In this document: positions 8,918-17,979 of the stretch, piece after piece | How the letters are laid out: the number at the start of each line of letters is the position of its first letter | Numbering within the stretch: position 1 is the stretch's first letter | Assembly: GCA_902561465.1 (NCBI GenBank) | Contig: CACEPH010000003.1 | Span: 1-52,352, forward strand | Direction of reading: 5' to 3' | Length of the DNA: 52,352 nucleotides | Origin: an uncultured Pelagibacteraceae bacterium | GTDB taxonomy: Bacteria > Pseudomonadota > Alphaproteobacteria > Pelagibacterales > Pelagibacteraceae | Made by a program: the position numbers and the translations under genes | The notes under the pieces: model-generated | What the model saw: the letters and a program-made list of their open reading frames with translations, nothing else | Databases searched by the model: none | Told to the model about the DNA's origin: nothing

Positions 8918-10184
8918 TATCACCTTCATATTGTCCTGCTGCTTTTTTAAACTTATCAATTAAACCAGGTTTATCTAAAACTGGATCGGAAATGCTCATT
9001 GGTAATGGATCTGTTTTTTCATAGCGTCCAAGAACAGGTAGTAGTATTAAAAAATGAATAAAGTAATACGCTGTTGCTATTCTCGATAAAACTAAATAAA
9101 TCCCCTCAGGAGGTTTTGCTCCTAGGTATCCTAATAAAATAACTGTAACCACTAAAACCCAGAAAAACTTTCTATATAGCGGTCTAAATGTTGAAGATCT
9201 AACTTTTGATGTATCAAGCCATGGTAACGCAACTAATACAAAAATTGCAGCAAACATAAAGATAACTCCTCCAAGTTTGCTAGGTATAGCTCTTAAAATT
9301 GCATAAAAAGGTAATAGGTACCACTCAGGAACAATATGTGTCGGAGTTACTAATGGATTAGCTTCAATGTAATTATCTGGATGTCCTAAGGCATTTGGTG
9401 CAAAAAATACAAACCAAAAAAATATAATTATAAAAACTAATAAAGCAGTTATATCTTTCATGACCATATATGGATGAAATGGCATAGTTTCGTTACTATT
9501 TTTCTTAACATCAATTCCTATTGGGTTGTTATTTCCTGGAACGTGTAGAGCCCAAATATGAAGTATAATTAAACCAAAAATTAAAAATGGAAGTAAATAA
9601 TGTAAAGCATAAAACCTGGTCAAAGTTGGATTGTCGACAGCATATCCTCCCCAAAGCCATGTTGTAATACTTTCCCCAACTAAAGGTATTGCGCTGAATA
9701 GGTTTGTTATTACGGTTGCCCCCCAAAAACTCATTTGCCCCCAAGGCAAAACATAACCCATAAAAGCTGTAGCCATCATTAGCAAATAAATAATTACTCC
9801 AATTATCCAAATAACTTCTCTTGGAGCTTTATACGAACCATAGAACAAGCCTCTAAAAATATGAATGTAAACAGCTAAAAAAAACATTGAAGCACCATTT
9901 GCATGTACGTATCTAAGTAACCAACCATAATTAACATCTCTCATTATATGTTCTATACTTTCAAAAGCGTGGTCTGTATGCGCTACGTAGTGCATACCAA
10001 GTATAACTCCTGTTACAATTTGAGTAATTAAGCAAAATGTTAGTATGCCTCCAAAAGTCCACCAATAATTTAAATTTTTAGGTGTTGGATATTCTTTTAA
10101 ATGGTGGGATAAAGATAAAAGAGGTAAACGACTATCAAACCATTTAGCTAATTTTGTTTTTGGAATATATTTATTTTCACTCAT
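8898..10184 (-). CDS. petB: Cytochrome b of the bc1 complex
   Basis: Cytochrome b is the membrane subunit that oxidises ubiquinol (Qo site) and reduces quinone (Qi site). The 428-residue protein is the full-length, unsplit form. Paired heme-ligand histidines are visible in the second helix ([14 protein letters not shown] and [11 protein letters not shown]) and in the fourth ([10 protein letters not shown] and [11 protein letters not shown]). The Qo-site PEWY motif lies in [19 protein letters not shown]. It starts seven bases after petA and overlaps petC, so petABC is a single operon on the minus strand. Confidence 0.96.
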   Translation of the reverse strand: MSENKYIPKTKLAKWFDSRLPLLSLSHHLKEYPTPKNLNYWWTFGGILTFCLITQIVTGVILGMHYVAHTDHAFESIEHIMRDVNYGWLLRYVHANGASMFFLAVYIHIFRGLFYGSYKAPREVIWIIGVIIYLLMMATAFMGYVLPWGQMSFWGATVITNLFSAIPLVGESITTWLWGGYAVDNPTLTRFYALHYLLPFLIFGLIILHIWALHVPGNNNPIGIDVKKNSNETMPFHPYMVMKDITALLVFIIIFFWFVFFAPNALGHPDNYIEANPLVTPTHIVPEWYLLPFYAILRAIPSKLGGVIFMFAAIFVLVALPWLDTSKVRSSTFRPLYRKFFWVLVVTVILLGYLGAKPPEGIYLVLSRIATAYYFIHFLILLPVLGRYEKTDPLPMSISDPVLDKPGLIDKFKKAAGQYEGDNVGSFK

Positions 10185-10191
10185 ATTAAAA

Positions 10192-10704
10192 TTAGCCTAT
10201 TTTGATTGTATTATTATTTACAAATTCATATTTAGGTATTTCTAAATTTGTTGGCGCGGGTCCTTTTCGGATTCTTCCTGAGGTATCATAATGTGAGCCA
10301 TGACACGGACAAAACCACGCGTTATAATCTCCTTTGTCACCTAAAGGCACACAACCAAGATGAGTGCATACACCCACCATCACTAACCATTCTGGATTTT
10401 TTGCTCTGTCAGAATCTTTTTCTGGGTCTTTTAAATCTTTAAGATCTACAGCCGCCGCTTCATCAATTTCTTCTTTGGTTCTTCTTCTTATAAATATTGG
10501 CTTTCCTCTCCAGAGTACAGTTATTGTTTTTCCAGGCTCTACCGCACTTATATCAACTTCTGTAGTAGACAAAGCTTTCACAGAAGAATCTGGATTCATT
10601 TGATCCACTAAAGGCCAAATAGCAGCACCCAAGCCTACAGCACCAATTGTATAGGTTGCTGTAAACAGAAAATCTCTTCTTTTTGGCTTAATTTCTTTCG
10701 TCAT
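10192..10704 (-). CDS. petA: Rieske iron-sulfur subunit of the bc1 complex
   Basis: This 170-residue protein carries the high-potential 2Fe-2S cluster that takes the first electron from ubiquinol. The N-terminus has a twin-arginine-type segment ([19 protein letters not shown]) that also serves as the membrane anchor. The cluster boxes are CTHLGC (residues 113-118) and CPCHGSHYD (132-140). It is the first gene of petABC. The 99-base divergent gap to trmL should hold the promoter; a TATAAT lies at 10724-10729 on the minus strand, but I see no convincing -35 at the right distance. Confidence 0.96.
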   Translation of the reverse strand: MTKEIKPKRRDFLFTATYTIGAVGLGAAIWPLVDQMNPDSSVKALSTTEVDISAVEPGKTITVLWRGKPIFIRRRTKEEIDEAAAVDLKDLKDPEKDSDRAKNPEWLVMVGVCTHLGCVPLGDKGDYNAWFCPCHGSHYDTSGRIRKGPAPTNLEIPKYEFVNNNTIKIG

Positions 10705-10803
10705 ATATACGAAGCTTTTATGTATTATATAATATTAATTAGTTACAATTAATATAAATTTACCAGGTCAGAATGACACACAAAATAATATACAACTAAA
10801 AAT

Positions 10804-11262
10804 ATGTTTAATATTGCATTATATCAACCTGATATACCTCAAAACACTGCTGCAATAATTCGTTTGTGTTTCTGTTTTGGTGTAACTCTTGAAATAATAG
10901 AGCCATGTGGTTTTCGTCTTGAAGATAAAAGATTAAAAAAAGTTGCCATGGACTATTTGGATAAAAGTAAAATAATAACTTATAAATCGTATGAAAGTTT
11001 TTTGATAAAAAAAAAAAATTCTAGAGTAATACTTATGACAACAAAAGCTAAAAAGAATTATCATAATTTTAAATTTGTGACTAAAGATACTTTGCTTTTT
11101 GGAAGAGAAAGCGCTGGCGTTCCAAAGATAGTACACAAAAATTCATACGAAAGACTAAGAATACCTTTAATAAAAAAAGCTAGATCTCTTAATATTGCTA
11201 TGGCTGCAGCAATAACATTATCTGAAGCTTTGAAACAAAATATGTTTTTTAAAAATGAATAA
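10804..11262 (+). CDS. trmL: tRNA (cytidine(34)-2'-O)-methyltransferase TrmL
   Basis: TrmL is a SPOUT-class (trefoil knot) methylase that 2'-O-methylates the wobble base of tRNA-Leu. The 152-residue product begins MFNIALYQPDIPQNTAAIIR, and carries the knot motifs LFGRESAGVP and SLNIAMAAAITLSEAL that form the SAM site. Length and motifs are typical. Its last eight bases overlap the start of hemF (ATGAATAA), so translation of the two is probably coupled. Confidence 0.93.
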   Translation: MFNIALYQPDIPQNTAAIIRLCFCFGVTLEIIEPCGFRLEDKRLKKVAMDYLDKSKIITYKSYESFLIKKKNSRVILMTTKAKKNYHNFKFVTKDTLLFGRESAGVPKIVHKNSYERLRIPLIKKARSLNIAMAAAITLSEALKQNMFFKNE

Positions 11263-12106
11263 AGATATTTTTTTAAAAAAAAAAATAACAAGTAGTTGGT
11301 TTTCTTTTCTGCAGGAGACTATTTGTCAGGAATTTCAAAAAATTGAAATAGATTTTGGGAAGAAAACTAAAAAAAAACCAAAATATTTTATAAAAAAAAA
11401 TTGGAAAAAATTAAAAAATCAAGGAGGAGGAACATATGCTGGAATTAAGAATGGAATTATTTTTGATAGTGTTGGTGTAAATTTTTCAGAAGTATCTGGA
11501 AAATTTCATAAAAAATTTAAATCACAAATTTTAGGAGCCAACAAAAATCCAAATTACTGGGCATCTGGCATATCTGTTGTGGCTCATATGAAAAATCCAA
11601 AAATTCCAGCTATGCATTTTAATACGAGATTTATAGTTACCTCTAAAAAATGGTTTGGAGGAGGAATGGATGCTACGCAATCTCTTGGAGACGCCTATGA
11701 AAATAGACTATTTCATAAAAATATTAAACTAATGTGTAATAGACATAATAAAAAATATTATTCAAAATATAAAAAATGGTGTGATAATTATTTTTATTTA
11801 CCTCATAGAAAAGAGACAAGAGGTATAGGAGGAATATTTTTCGATTATAAAATGGATAACTGGGAAAAAGATTTTAATTTTGTTAAAGATGTTGGTTTGT
11901 GCTTCCTAGATTGTGCCAAAACAATTATAAGAAGAAAAATGTTCTCAAAGTGGACAAAAAAACAAAAAAATATGCAGTTAGTTAAAAGAGGACGTTATGT
12001 AGAATTTAATTTATTATATGATAGGGGCACAAAATTTGGACTTAGCACAGGTGGTAATGTCGAAGCGATTTTGATGTCTTTGCCCCCTGAAGCTAAATGG
12101 GAATGA
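11255..12106 (+). CDS. hemF: Oxygen-dependent coproporphyrinogen III oxidase
   Basis: HemF uses oxygen to decarboxylate coproporphyrinogen III to protoporphyrinogen IX, a late heme step. The 283-residue protein shows GGGTYAGIKNGIIFDSVGVN, the conserved HMKNPKIPAMHFNTRF, WFGGGMDATQS, LPHRKETRGIGGIFFD and the closing RGTKFGLSTGGNVEAILMSLPP. The heme product supplies the bc1 and aa3 complexes encoded in this same window. It overlaps trmL by eight bases and ends three bases before greA. Confidence 0.96.
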   Translation: MNKDIFLKKKITSSWFSFLQETICQEFQKIEIDFGKKTKKKPKYFIKKNWKKLKNQGGGTYAGIKNGIIFDSVGVNFSEVSGKFHKKFKSQILGANKNPNYWASGISVVAHMKNPKIPAMHFNTRFIVTSKKWFGGGMDATQSLGDAYENRLFHKNIKLMCNRHNKKYYSKYKKWCDNYFYLPHRKETRGIGGIFFDYKMDNWEKDFNFVKDVGLCFLDCAKTIIRRKMFSKWTKKQKNMQLVKRGRYVEFNLLYDRGTKFGLSTGGNVEAILMSLPPEAKWE

Positions 12107-12109
12107 TCT

Positions 12110-12586
12110 ATGGAAAAAGAACCTATTACTAGTTTAGGACTTAAAAAATTAAAAAAAGAACTAGATGAGTTAAAAAATATTAAACGTCCTAAAATAGTTG
12201 AAGCTATCGCAGAAGCCAGAGGACATGGTGATTTGAAAGAAAATGCTGAATATCATGCTGCAAAAGAAGAACAAGCAAAAATTGAAAGCAGAGTCATTGA
12301 AATAAATGATTTAATAGCTAGAGCAAACGTTGTCGATGTAACCAAATTAGAAAAGAAAGATAATGTAATATTTGGCTCTACTGTTAGCTTAATTAATTTA
12401 GAAAATAATGAAAAGAAAACCTACAAAATAGTTGGAAAAGATGAAGCAGATATAACAAAAAATTATATCTATTTTAGATCTCCAATTGGTAAAGCTTTGA
12501 TAGGTAAAAAAAAAAAAGAATTGGTAACAGTCAACACGCCATCTGGTGAAAAAAATTTTGAAATAAAAGAAGTTGAATATATTTAA
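12110..12586 (+). CDS. greA: Transcription elongation factor GreA
   Basis: GreA rescues backtracked RNA polymerase by stimulating transcript cleavage. The 158-residue protein has the N-terminal coiled coil with the acidic tip region (EARGHGDLKENAEYHAAKEE, Asp and Glu present) and a C-terminal FKBP-like domain with GKDEAD and SPIGKALIGKKKKE. Length is standard. Its TAA stop is interlocked with that of the convergent cca gene on a shared TTAA at 12583-12586. Confidence 0.96.
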   Translation: MEKEPITSLGLKKLKKELDELKNIKRPKIVEAIAEARGHGDLKENAEYHAAKEEQAKIESRVIEINDLIARANVVDVTKLEKKDNVIFGSTVSLINLENNEKKTYKIVGKDEADITKNYIYFRSPIGKALIGKKKKELVTVNTPSGEKNFEIKEVEYI

Positions 12587-13881
12587 TTTTTACTAGTTTT
12601 TCCTAAAGATTTTTCAATTACCTTTTTTTCTATAATAAAGTTATTTTCAATCCATTTTTCTTCTAATGATTTAAGCTTTTTACCTAAGATTTTTCCAGCT
12701 TCGTAACCATGTTTTTTTAAATATTCTCCTGATATGGGAAATTTTGGTATTTCACAATTTTTCACAAAATTTAGTAACCTTTCAATAAGTACTATATCTA
12801 CTTTATTATTTATAAAAACTGAAAATAACAATAAATCGTTAACGTAATTTTTATTTAATAAATAAATTAATTTTTTAATATTTGCTTCGTTGTAAAACTT
12901 CTTGCTTTTAATTTTTTCAAAATTTGTTGAAATATTCTTTAATCTATTTTTAGTATTATTAGATGTTTTATACTTGTGGCAAAAATATTCATAATTATTT
13001 GATTTATCTACAATAAAAGATGATAAAATTAAATCCTTATCATACTTAGCTCTCATTTTTTTTTCTAAATTATTTATAGTTTTAAGTCTTTGGTAATATA
13101 TAAATTGGGGAAATATATTTAAAAAAATTTCTCCAAGAAGTTTATGAACAAATAAAGCATAAACATTCTTAAGTAATAAAATTTTTTTTAATTCGTCAAA
13201 TATTCTTTCGTTAGAAACTTTATTTAAACCATTAATATGTTGCTTAATCGATCTAATAGTATGCTCATCATATTCTTTTTTGCTATATTGTATAAAAAAC
13301 CTAAAATATCTTAAAATACGCAAATAATCTTCTTGTATTCTTTCTTCGGCAGACCCAATAAATTTTATTTCTCCATTTTTTAAATCCTCAATTCCATTTA
13401 ATGGATCAAAAATCCTACCTTCGATATCTGCGTATATAGCATTTATAGTAAAATCTCTCCTTAAAGCATCTTGTTCCCAGTCTGGAGTGAATTCAACCTT
13501 TGCATGCCTCCCGTCAGTGGAAACATCTTTTCTTAAACTAGTAATTTCAAATTTTTTATAGTTTAAAATTGCGGTTACAGTTCCATGTGAAATTCCTGTA
13601 TCAACAACTTTGATATTTGATTCTTCTAATCTTTTTTTAACTTCATTTGGTTCTAAAGAGGTAGCTAAATCAATATCATCTATTTTTTCGCCTAAAAGAG
13701 CTTTTCTAACACATCCTCCAACAAACCGAACATTACTTTCTTTTCCAATTTCATTAAGGCAGAAAAAAATTGTTTGAGCTTCTTTAATATTTTCCAACAC
13801 TTTAATGCTTTTGTCTGAACCAAATTTTTTATATAGAAAATGATCAGTTGTTGACAAAAAAATTTTTATTTTTTTAAGCAT
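12583..13881 (-). CDS. cca: CCA tRNA nucleotidyltransferase
   Basis: A class II nucleotidyltransferase (432 residues) that most likely adds or repairs the 3' CCA of tRNAs. The head domain shows RFVGGCVRKALLG, the metal-binding DIDLA, SHGTVTAILN, the flexible-loop region RKDVSTDGRH, and RRDFTINAIYAD. Poly(A) polymerase belongs to the same family, but Alphaproteobacteria usually have one member acting as the CCA enzyme. The ATG lies four bases after the 3' end of tRNA-Gln on the same strand, and no ribosome site fits in that gap. The N-terminus before RFVGG is about 50 residues, a little longer than usual, and there is no internal Met there. A non-ATG start further in cannot be excluded. Confidence 0.88.
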   Translation of the reverse strand: MLKKIKIFLSTTDHFLYKKFGSDKSIKVLENIKEAQTIFFCLNEIGKESNVRFVGGCVRKALLGEKIDDIDLATSLEPNEVKKRLEESNIKVVDTGISHGTVTAILNYKKFEITSLRKDVSTDGRHAKVEFTPDWEQDALRRDFTINAIYADIEGRIFDPLNGIEDLKNGEIKFIGSAEERIQEDYLRILRYFRFFIQYSKKEYDEHTIRSIKQHINGLNKVSNERIFDELKKILLLKNVYALFVHKLLGEIFLNIFPQFIYYQRLKTINNLEKKMRAKYDKDLILSSFIVDKSNNYEYFCHKYKTSNNTKNRLKNISTNFEKIKSKKFYNEANIKKLIYLLNKNYVNDLLLFSVFINNKVDIVLIERLLNFVKNCEIPKFPISGEYLKKHGYEAGKILGKKLKSLEEKWIENNFIIEKKVIEKSLGKTSKN

Positions 13882-13885
13882 TTCT

Positions 13886-13959
13886 TGGCTGGGGCGCTAG
13901 GATTCGAACCTAGGATGGTGGTACCAAAAACCACTGCCTTACCGCTTGGCTACGCCCCA
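13886..13959 (-). tRNA. tRNA-Gln, anticodon TTG, with encoded CCA
   Basis: Read on the minus strand, the acceptor TGGGGCG pairs with CGCCCCA and is followed by discriminator G and an encoded CCA. The D arm is GCC-AAGCGGTAA-GGC. The anticodon stem GTGGT/ACCAC encloses the loop TTTTGGT, giving anticodon TTG (13925-13927). The T arm is CTAGG-TTCGAAT-CCTAG. All four stems pair perfectly. The gene sits between ispE and cca on the same strand and may be part of that transcript. Confidence 0.97.
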
Positions 13960-13993
13960 TTTTAAGTCTGAGATATATCACAAATGATTTATT

Positions 13994-14854
13994 TTATATA
14001 GTTTTTGATACGACAGACCAATACTTTGGATATTTTAGCTTTATCAATTTTTGAGCATAAATTGCATTTTTCATGTTTGAAAATATTCCAAAACAAGCAG
14101 ATCCCGAACCAGTAATTCTTGAAAAATAACAGCCATTTTGAGATTTGATGAAACTAATAATCTTTCCTATTTTTGGATAAAGTTTAACTACAGTTTTTTC
14201 CAGATCGTTATTTTCATTTTTTAAAAAATTAATTAATTGTCTATTATTTTTTACTTTAAAAAATGATGATTTTATTATGCTTTTTTTGTTATTTTGTCCA
14301 TATATTTTTTTAGTTGAACAAATAATGTTTGGATAAACTATTAAAACATTGAATCCAAACTTTTTTTTTAATCTTATTATTTTTTCTTTGTTTCCATTTA
14401 AAAAAGTATTTTTTCTTTCTAAAATAACAGGAACATCAAATCCAATTTGTCTTGCCAATTTATTTATCTTATTATTGTTTAAATTAAGTTTAATTTTTTT
14501 ATTAAAATAATTAATTAAATTTGCAGCGTTTGAAGATCCTCCTCCTAAACCTGAGCCATGGGGTATATTTTTTTTAATATGTATTTTAAAAAACTGATTT
14601 TTATCTAAATTTTTTTTTCTTAATAAATCCAATGCTTTGGTTATTGTGTTTGATTTATTATTAATACCATTTTTAAATTTTCCTGAAAAACTTATTATAT
14701 CTTTTGAACTATTTATCTTTTTTATTAATATTATGTCGTACAACTCACAATAAGTTACCAGTGAAATTATATTGTGATAACCATTTTTTAGTTTTTTTAC
14801 TACTTTTAAAAATAAATTTAACTTACAATAAGATTTGATTTTAAAACTTTTCAC
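13994..14854 (-). CDS. ispE: 4-diphosphocytidyl-2-C-methyl-D-erythritol kinase IspE
   Basis: IspE phosphorylates CDP-methylerythritol in the non-mevalonate isoprenoid pathway, which also feeds the side chain of ubiquinone. The 286-residue GHMP kinase starts KSFKIKSYCKLNLFLKVV, has the ATP loop PHGSGLGGGSSNAANLI, and ends with the third GHMP motif RITGSGSACFGIF. It lies eight bases downstream of the TPR gene and 34 bases upstream of tRNA-Gln. An ispE next to a TPR protein is a common alphaproteobacterial pairing. Confidence 0.94.
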   Translation of the reverse strand: MKSFKIKSYCKLNLFLKVVKKLKNGYHNIISLVTYCELYDIILIKKINSSKDIISFSGKFKNGINNKSNTITKALDLLRKKNLDKNQFFKIHIKKNIPHGSGLGGGSSNAANLINYFNKKIKLNLNNNKINKLARQIGFDVPVILERKNTFLNGNKEKIIRLKKKFGFNVLIVYPNIICSTKKIYGQNNKKSIIKSSFFKVKNNRQLINFLKNENNDLEKTVVKLYPKIGKIISFIKSQNGCYFSRITGSGSACFGIFSNMKNAIYAQKLIKLKYPKYWSVVSKTI

Positions 14855-14862
14855 TGAATTGA

Positions 14863-16581
14863 TTATAATTTTTTAGTTATTCCAAAAATTAACTTTTTGC
14901 TTATCTTGTCTCTTAGTTCCTCTTCTGTTTTTTCTAATTTTAAAATATATCTCCAGACATATCTGGCTTGAATATCTTTATTTAGCATCCACAAAACATC
15001 TGCGTAATGATCATTGATTATAGGATCAAGTGGTAACAGTTCTACGGCTTTTTGCAAAAATTTTTCTGCCTCAGTATAATTTTCTTTTGCATAATAAGCC
15101 CAGCCTAAAGAGTCAATTATATAACCATCGCCCTTTCTCATTTCGTTAGCCTTTTTTAACATTTTCAAACCCTTGTCTAAATTAATTCCTTTGTCGACCC
15201 AGGAGTACGCTAAATAATTTAACACATGAGCTTGATCAGGTAATATCTCAAGCGATTTTAATAAATCTTTTTCGGCATTATCCCAGTCACCTAGCCTTTC
15301 ATAACTCGTGCCTCTTCTATCCAATATTTTTGGAACTAAAATATGATCACTGCTAATTTTATTTAATGCTAGGGAATAATATTTAATAGATTCTTTATAG
15401 TAATCATTATCTTTATAAAAATTTGCTAATTCAAAATAATGTTCAAAATTTGGATTTGATATTAAATTAAATTCCTTTTTAAGACTATTAATTGAATATT
15501 TTTTTCCCTTTTCTTTAAGCAAGATTGATGCAATGCTTTTTGAAGCATACCAAGAATATTCTGGACCTATTGACTTAAGAGATTCGTAAATTTTTTTTGA
15601 ATTTTTATTTTTTTTTTGGTAATAATAATTTTCAGCTAGAAGCGCTTTGTTTGTTGAAAATTTGCTATTTAGAAATAAAGAAATTTTAAGATAAAAATTT
15701 GATAATTGATATTCGTTTTCGCTCGAATATAAATTTGCTAAAACATAAAAAAATTCAGCGATAGAATCCTTTGGTTCTTTGCAGTCAAAAAAATTTTTTA
15801 TTTTTTTAGTATTATCATTCAACAGAAACCCCTCAACTTCTTTCAAAAGAATATTTGAATTATATTTTTCTCTCGCATTCTTTATAATTTTTTTTGCCTC
15901 TAAATTTTTATTTTTAAATAATAAATAATGTGCTAAAAAAAAATTATATCTTGAAAAATTGTAATTTTCGTTTTCAACTATTTCTTGATAAAAATTACGT
16001 GTATCGTTTGTATCAAAATAGCATCTTAAAAAACCATTTTGTATTTTTTCTAAGTGACGATACCTTTTTGGAATTTTCCCAAGATATTTAAAACTATTAT
16101 CTTTTTCTCCTTGAGATGCTTTATTCCATGCTATAAGAACATTTCCTATAAAATCGTCAAAGAATAGATTGTATCGTGAAGTCTTATTTAATCTCTCAAA
16201 ATATTTTTCTGATTCTTTGAAATCTTTTTTTAAAAAAGAATCTAATCCTAATAAAAGATCAGCTTCAAAAAATAATTCATTTTTATTCCAGACATTTTTT
16301 GAAAAAACAATTGCTTGATCAAACTTTTCTAACAAAACAAGTGTTCTTACAAGTTCAACATTATATTTAGAATGTCTATCTTTTAACAACTGAACTTTAT
16401 TTAAATGTTTCAATGCCTCCTTATTCTGGTCATTTCCTACAAACAACATGCCCAAAAAATAGTTTGAGATATTTTCACTAGAATATTGAGTTTTGCTATC
16501 TATGGCAAAAGCTCCCGGTTGAATCAAAAATATTGTTAGCAAAAATGAAATAATATAAATTTTTTTAATTAAACATTTCAT
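14863..16581 (-). CDS. Exported TPR-repeat protein
   Basis: A 572-residue protein with an N-terminal signal segment (IYIISFLLTIFLIQPGAFA) and tetratricopeptide repeats through most of its length. The clearest repeats are at the C-terminal end (YYKESIKYYSLALNKI, WDNAEKDLLKSLEILPDQA, NYTEAEKFLQKAVELLPLDP). It therefore acts outside the cytoplasm, probably as a protein-binding scaffold in the periplasm or at the outer membrane. It heads a minus-strand run (TPR, ispE, tRNA-Gln, cca) and diverges from the uracil-DNA glycosylase gene with only 17 bases between the starts. No catalytic motif is visible, so its exact role is unknown. Confidence 0.82.
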   Translation of the reverse strand: MKCLIKKIYIISFLLTIFLIQPGAFAIDSKTQYSSENISNYFLGMLFVGNDQNKEALKHLNKVQLLKDRHSKYNVELVRTLVLLEKFDQAIVFSKNVWNKNELFFEADLLLGLDSFLKKDFKESEKYFERLNKTSRYNLFFDDFIGNVLIAWNKASQGEKDNSFKYLGKIPKRYRHLEKIQNGFLRCYFDTNDTRNFYQEIVENENYNFSRYNFFLAHYLLFKNKNLEAKKIIKNAREKYNSNILLKEVEGFLLNDNTKKIKNFFDCKEPKDSIAEFFYVLANLYSSENEYQLSNFYLKISLFLNSKFSTNKALLAENYYYQKKNKNSKKIYESLKSIGPEYSWYASKSIASILLKEKGKKYSINSLKKEFNLISNPNFEHYFELANFYKDNDYYKESIKYYSLALNKISSDHILVPKILDRRGTSYERLGDWDNAEKDLLKSLEILPDQAHVLNYLAYSWVDKGINLDKGLKMLKKANEMRKGDGYIIDSLGWAYYAKENYTEAEKFLQKAVELLPLDPIINDHYADVLWMLNKDIQARYVWRYILKLEKTEEELRDKISKKLIFGITKKL

Positions 16582-16598
16582 ATAATATACTTTATAAA

Positions 16599-17303
16599 AT
16601 GAAAAAAAATTTAAATCAAAACTTAATTAATCTAATTGAGTACTATAATTTGATTAATGCAAATTTTCTTTTAAGCAACAACCCAATAAAAAGAACAATA
16701 GAAAATACAACTGTTGCTTTTGCTGGCAATAAATCAGAAAAACTTGATAAATTAAAAAGAAAAATTCAATCTATTAAAAATTGTGATTTAAAAAAAAACG
16801 CAACCAATTTAGTTTTTGGAGATGGGAACATAAATTCAAAAATAATGCTTATAGGCGAAGGTCCGGGAGCTAACGAAGATAAAGAAGGAAAACCATTTGT
16901 GGGGAGAGCAGGAAAATTATTAGACAAAATGTTAGAAGCTATTAAATTGGATAGAACAAAAGTTTATATATCTAATGTGGTTAACTATAGACCTCCGTCA
17001 AACAGAAAACCAAGTGATGAAGAAATAGAAAGGTACTTGCCGCATTTGAAGGATCACATACAAATAATAAACCCGAAAATTTTGGTACTTTTAGGCAGCA
17101 CTGCATTGAATGCTTTAATTGGAAATGAAGTAGTTATTTCTAAAGCCAGAGGCAAATGGATACAAAAAGAAATAGGTGATACAAAACTTTGGATAATAGC
17201 TTCATTTCATCCAGCTTTTTTGATGCGCCAACCTGAACAGAAAAAATTAGCATGGTTAGACTTAAAGATGATAAGAGAAAAATCAAAAATTTTGAAAATA
17301 TAA
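16599..17303 (+). CDS. Family 4-like uracil-DNA glycosylase
   Basis: A 234-residue uracil-DNA glycosylase that removes uracil from DNA made by cytosine deamination. The active-site loop is GEGPGANEDKEGKPFVGRAG, followed by NVVNYRPPSNRKPSDEE and the DNA-binding FHPAFLMRQPEQKK. These are family 4 motifs. That family normally holds a 4Fe-4S cluster through four cysteines. Here only the one in NCDLKKNATN seems to remain, since the usual KCRPP reads NYRPP and the next expected Cys reads Tyr (ERYLPHL). The enzyme may be cluster-free. The N-terminal 70 residues are less conserved. It lies four bases before rnhB. Confidence 0.88.
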   Translation: MKKNLNQNLINLIEYYNLINANFLLSNNPIKRTIENTTVAFAGNKSEKLDKLKRKIQSIKNCDLKKNATNLVFGDGNINSKIMLIGEGPGANEDKEGKPFVGRAGKLLDKMLEAIKLDRTKVYISNVVNYRPPSNRKPSDEEIERYLPHLKDHIQIINPKILVLLGSTALNALIGNEVVISKARGKWIQKEIGDTKLWIIASFHPAFLMRQPEQKKLAWLDLKMIREKSKILKI

Positions 17304-17307
17304 AAGA

Positions 17308-17904
17308 TTGTTGTCTGAAAATAAGAAAATAGCTGGTGTAGACGAAGTAGGACGTGGCTGTTTAGCCGGACCTGTATTTGCCGCAGCTGTAATTTTAAAT
17401 AAAGATATTAATACTAAATTTATCAAGGATTCAAAAAAAATTCCATTTGATAAAAGAATATTGATTTCAGAGTATATTAAAAAAAATTCAATTTATGCTC
17501 TTGGCTCTGCAAGCGTAGAAGAAATAGAAAAAATAAATATTTTAAATGCTTCACTTTTATCAATGAAAAGGGCTTTAAATAAATTAAAATATGAGCCTTC
17601 GGTAGCCTATATTGATGGTCTCTTTATTCCTAAAAACTTAAAAATAAAATGTAAAACGTTTATAAAAGGTGATGAAAAAGTTACTTCTATAGCCGCAGCT
17701 TCAATTCTTGCTAAAGTTTCAAGAGATCTTTTCATGATTAAATTATCTAAAAAATATCCCGAATATCGTTGGCATAAAAATTTTGGTTATGGAACAAGGG
17801 ATCATTTAATTGGGCTTAAAAAATATGGAATCACGAAACACCATAGGAAAAAATTTAAACCAATACACAACATCTTGTTCCGACAAACACGTGAAACACA
17901 ATAA
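17308..17904 (+). CDS. rnhB: Ribonuclease HII
   Basis: RNase HII nicks DNA 5' of single ribonucleotides and degrades RNA-DNA hybrids. The 198-residue product shows AGVDEVGRGCLAGPVFAAAV with the first catalytic Asp-Glu, YIDGLFIP, and AAASILAKVSRD with the last catalytic Asp. No ATG fits: the frame is open only from two adjacent TTG codons at 17308 and 17311 after a stop, so TTG is the likely start. The rnhB-ccrM order is common in Alphaproteobacteria. It gives the window both RNase H types, with rnhA at 28112. Confidence 0.94.
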   Translation: MLSENKKIAGVDEVGRGCLAGPVFAAAVILNKDINTKFIKDSKKIPFDKRILISEYIKKNSIYALGSASVEEIEKINILNASLLSMKRALNKLKYEPSVAYIDGLFIPKNLKIKCKTFIKGDEKVTSIAAASILAKVSRDLFMIKLSKKYPEYRWHKNFGYGTRDHLIGLKKYGITKHHRKKFKPIHNILFRQTRETQ

Positions 17905-17948
17905 GATTAGTTTTTTTCTTAATAAAGTTTGACTGAAATATAAATTTG

Positions 17949-17979
17949 GAGTCTAATTCAACGTAAAGTTGAATCTAGA
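17949..17979. promoter_or_regulatory. Inverted repeat with two GANTC sites abutting the ccrM start
   Basis: An inverted repeat covers 17952-17979. TCTA-ATTCAAC on the left pairs with GTTGAAT-C-TAGA on the right around the loop GTAAA, giving 11 paired bases per arm with one bulged C. It ends two bases before the ccrM ATG. GANTC, the target of CcrM itself, occurs at 17949-17953 (GAGTC) and 17971-17975 (GAATC), the second inside the right arm. The repeat could be a protein operator or an mRNA hairpin at the start codon. No good ribosome site is visible before the ATG. Confidence 0.55.

Noticed and set aside
8918-8959. Longer cytochrome c1 start
   Set aside because: It reads through the end of petB, while GAAGGTG sits correctly before the ATG at 8917.
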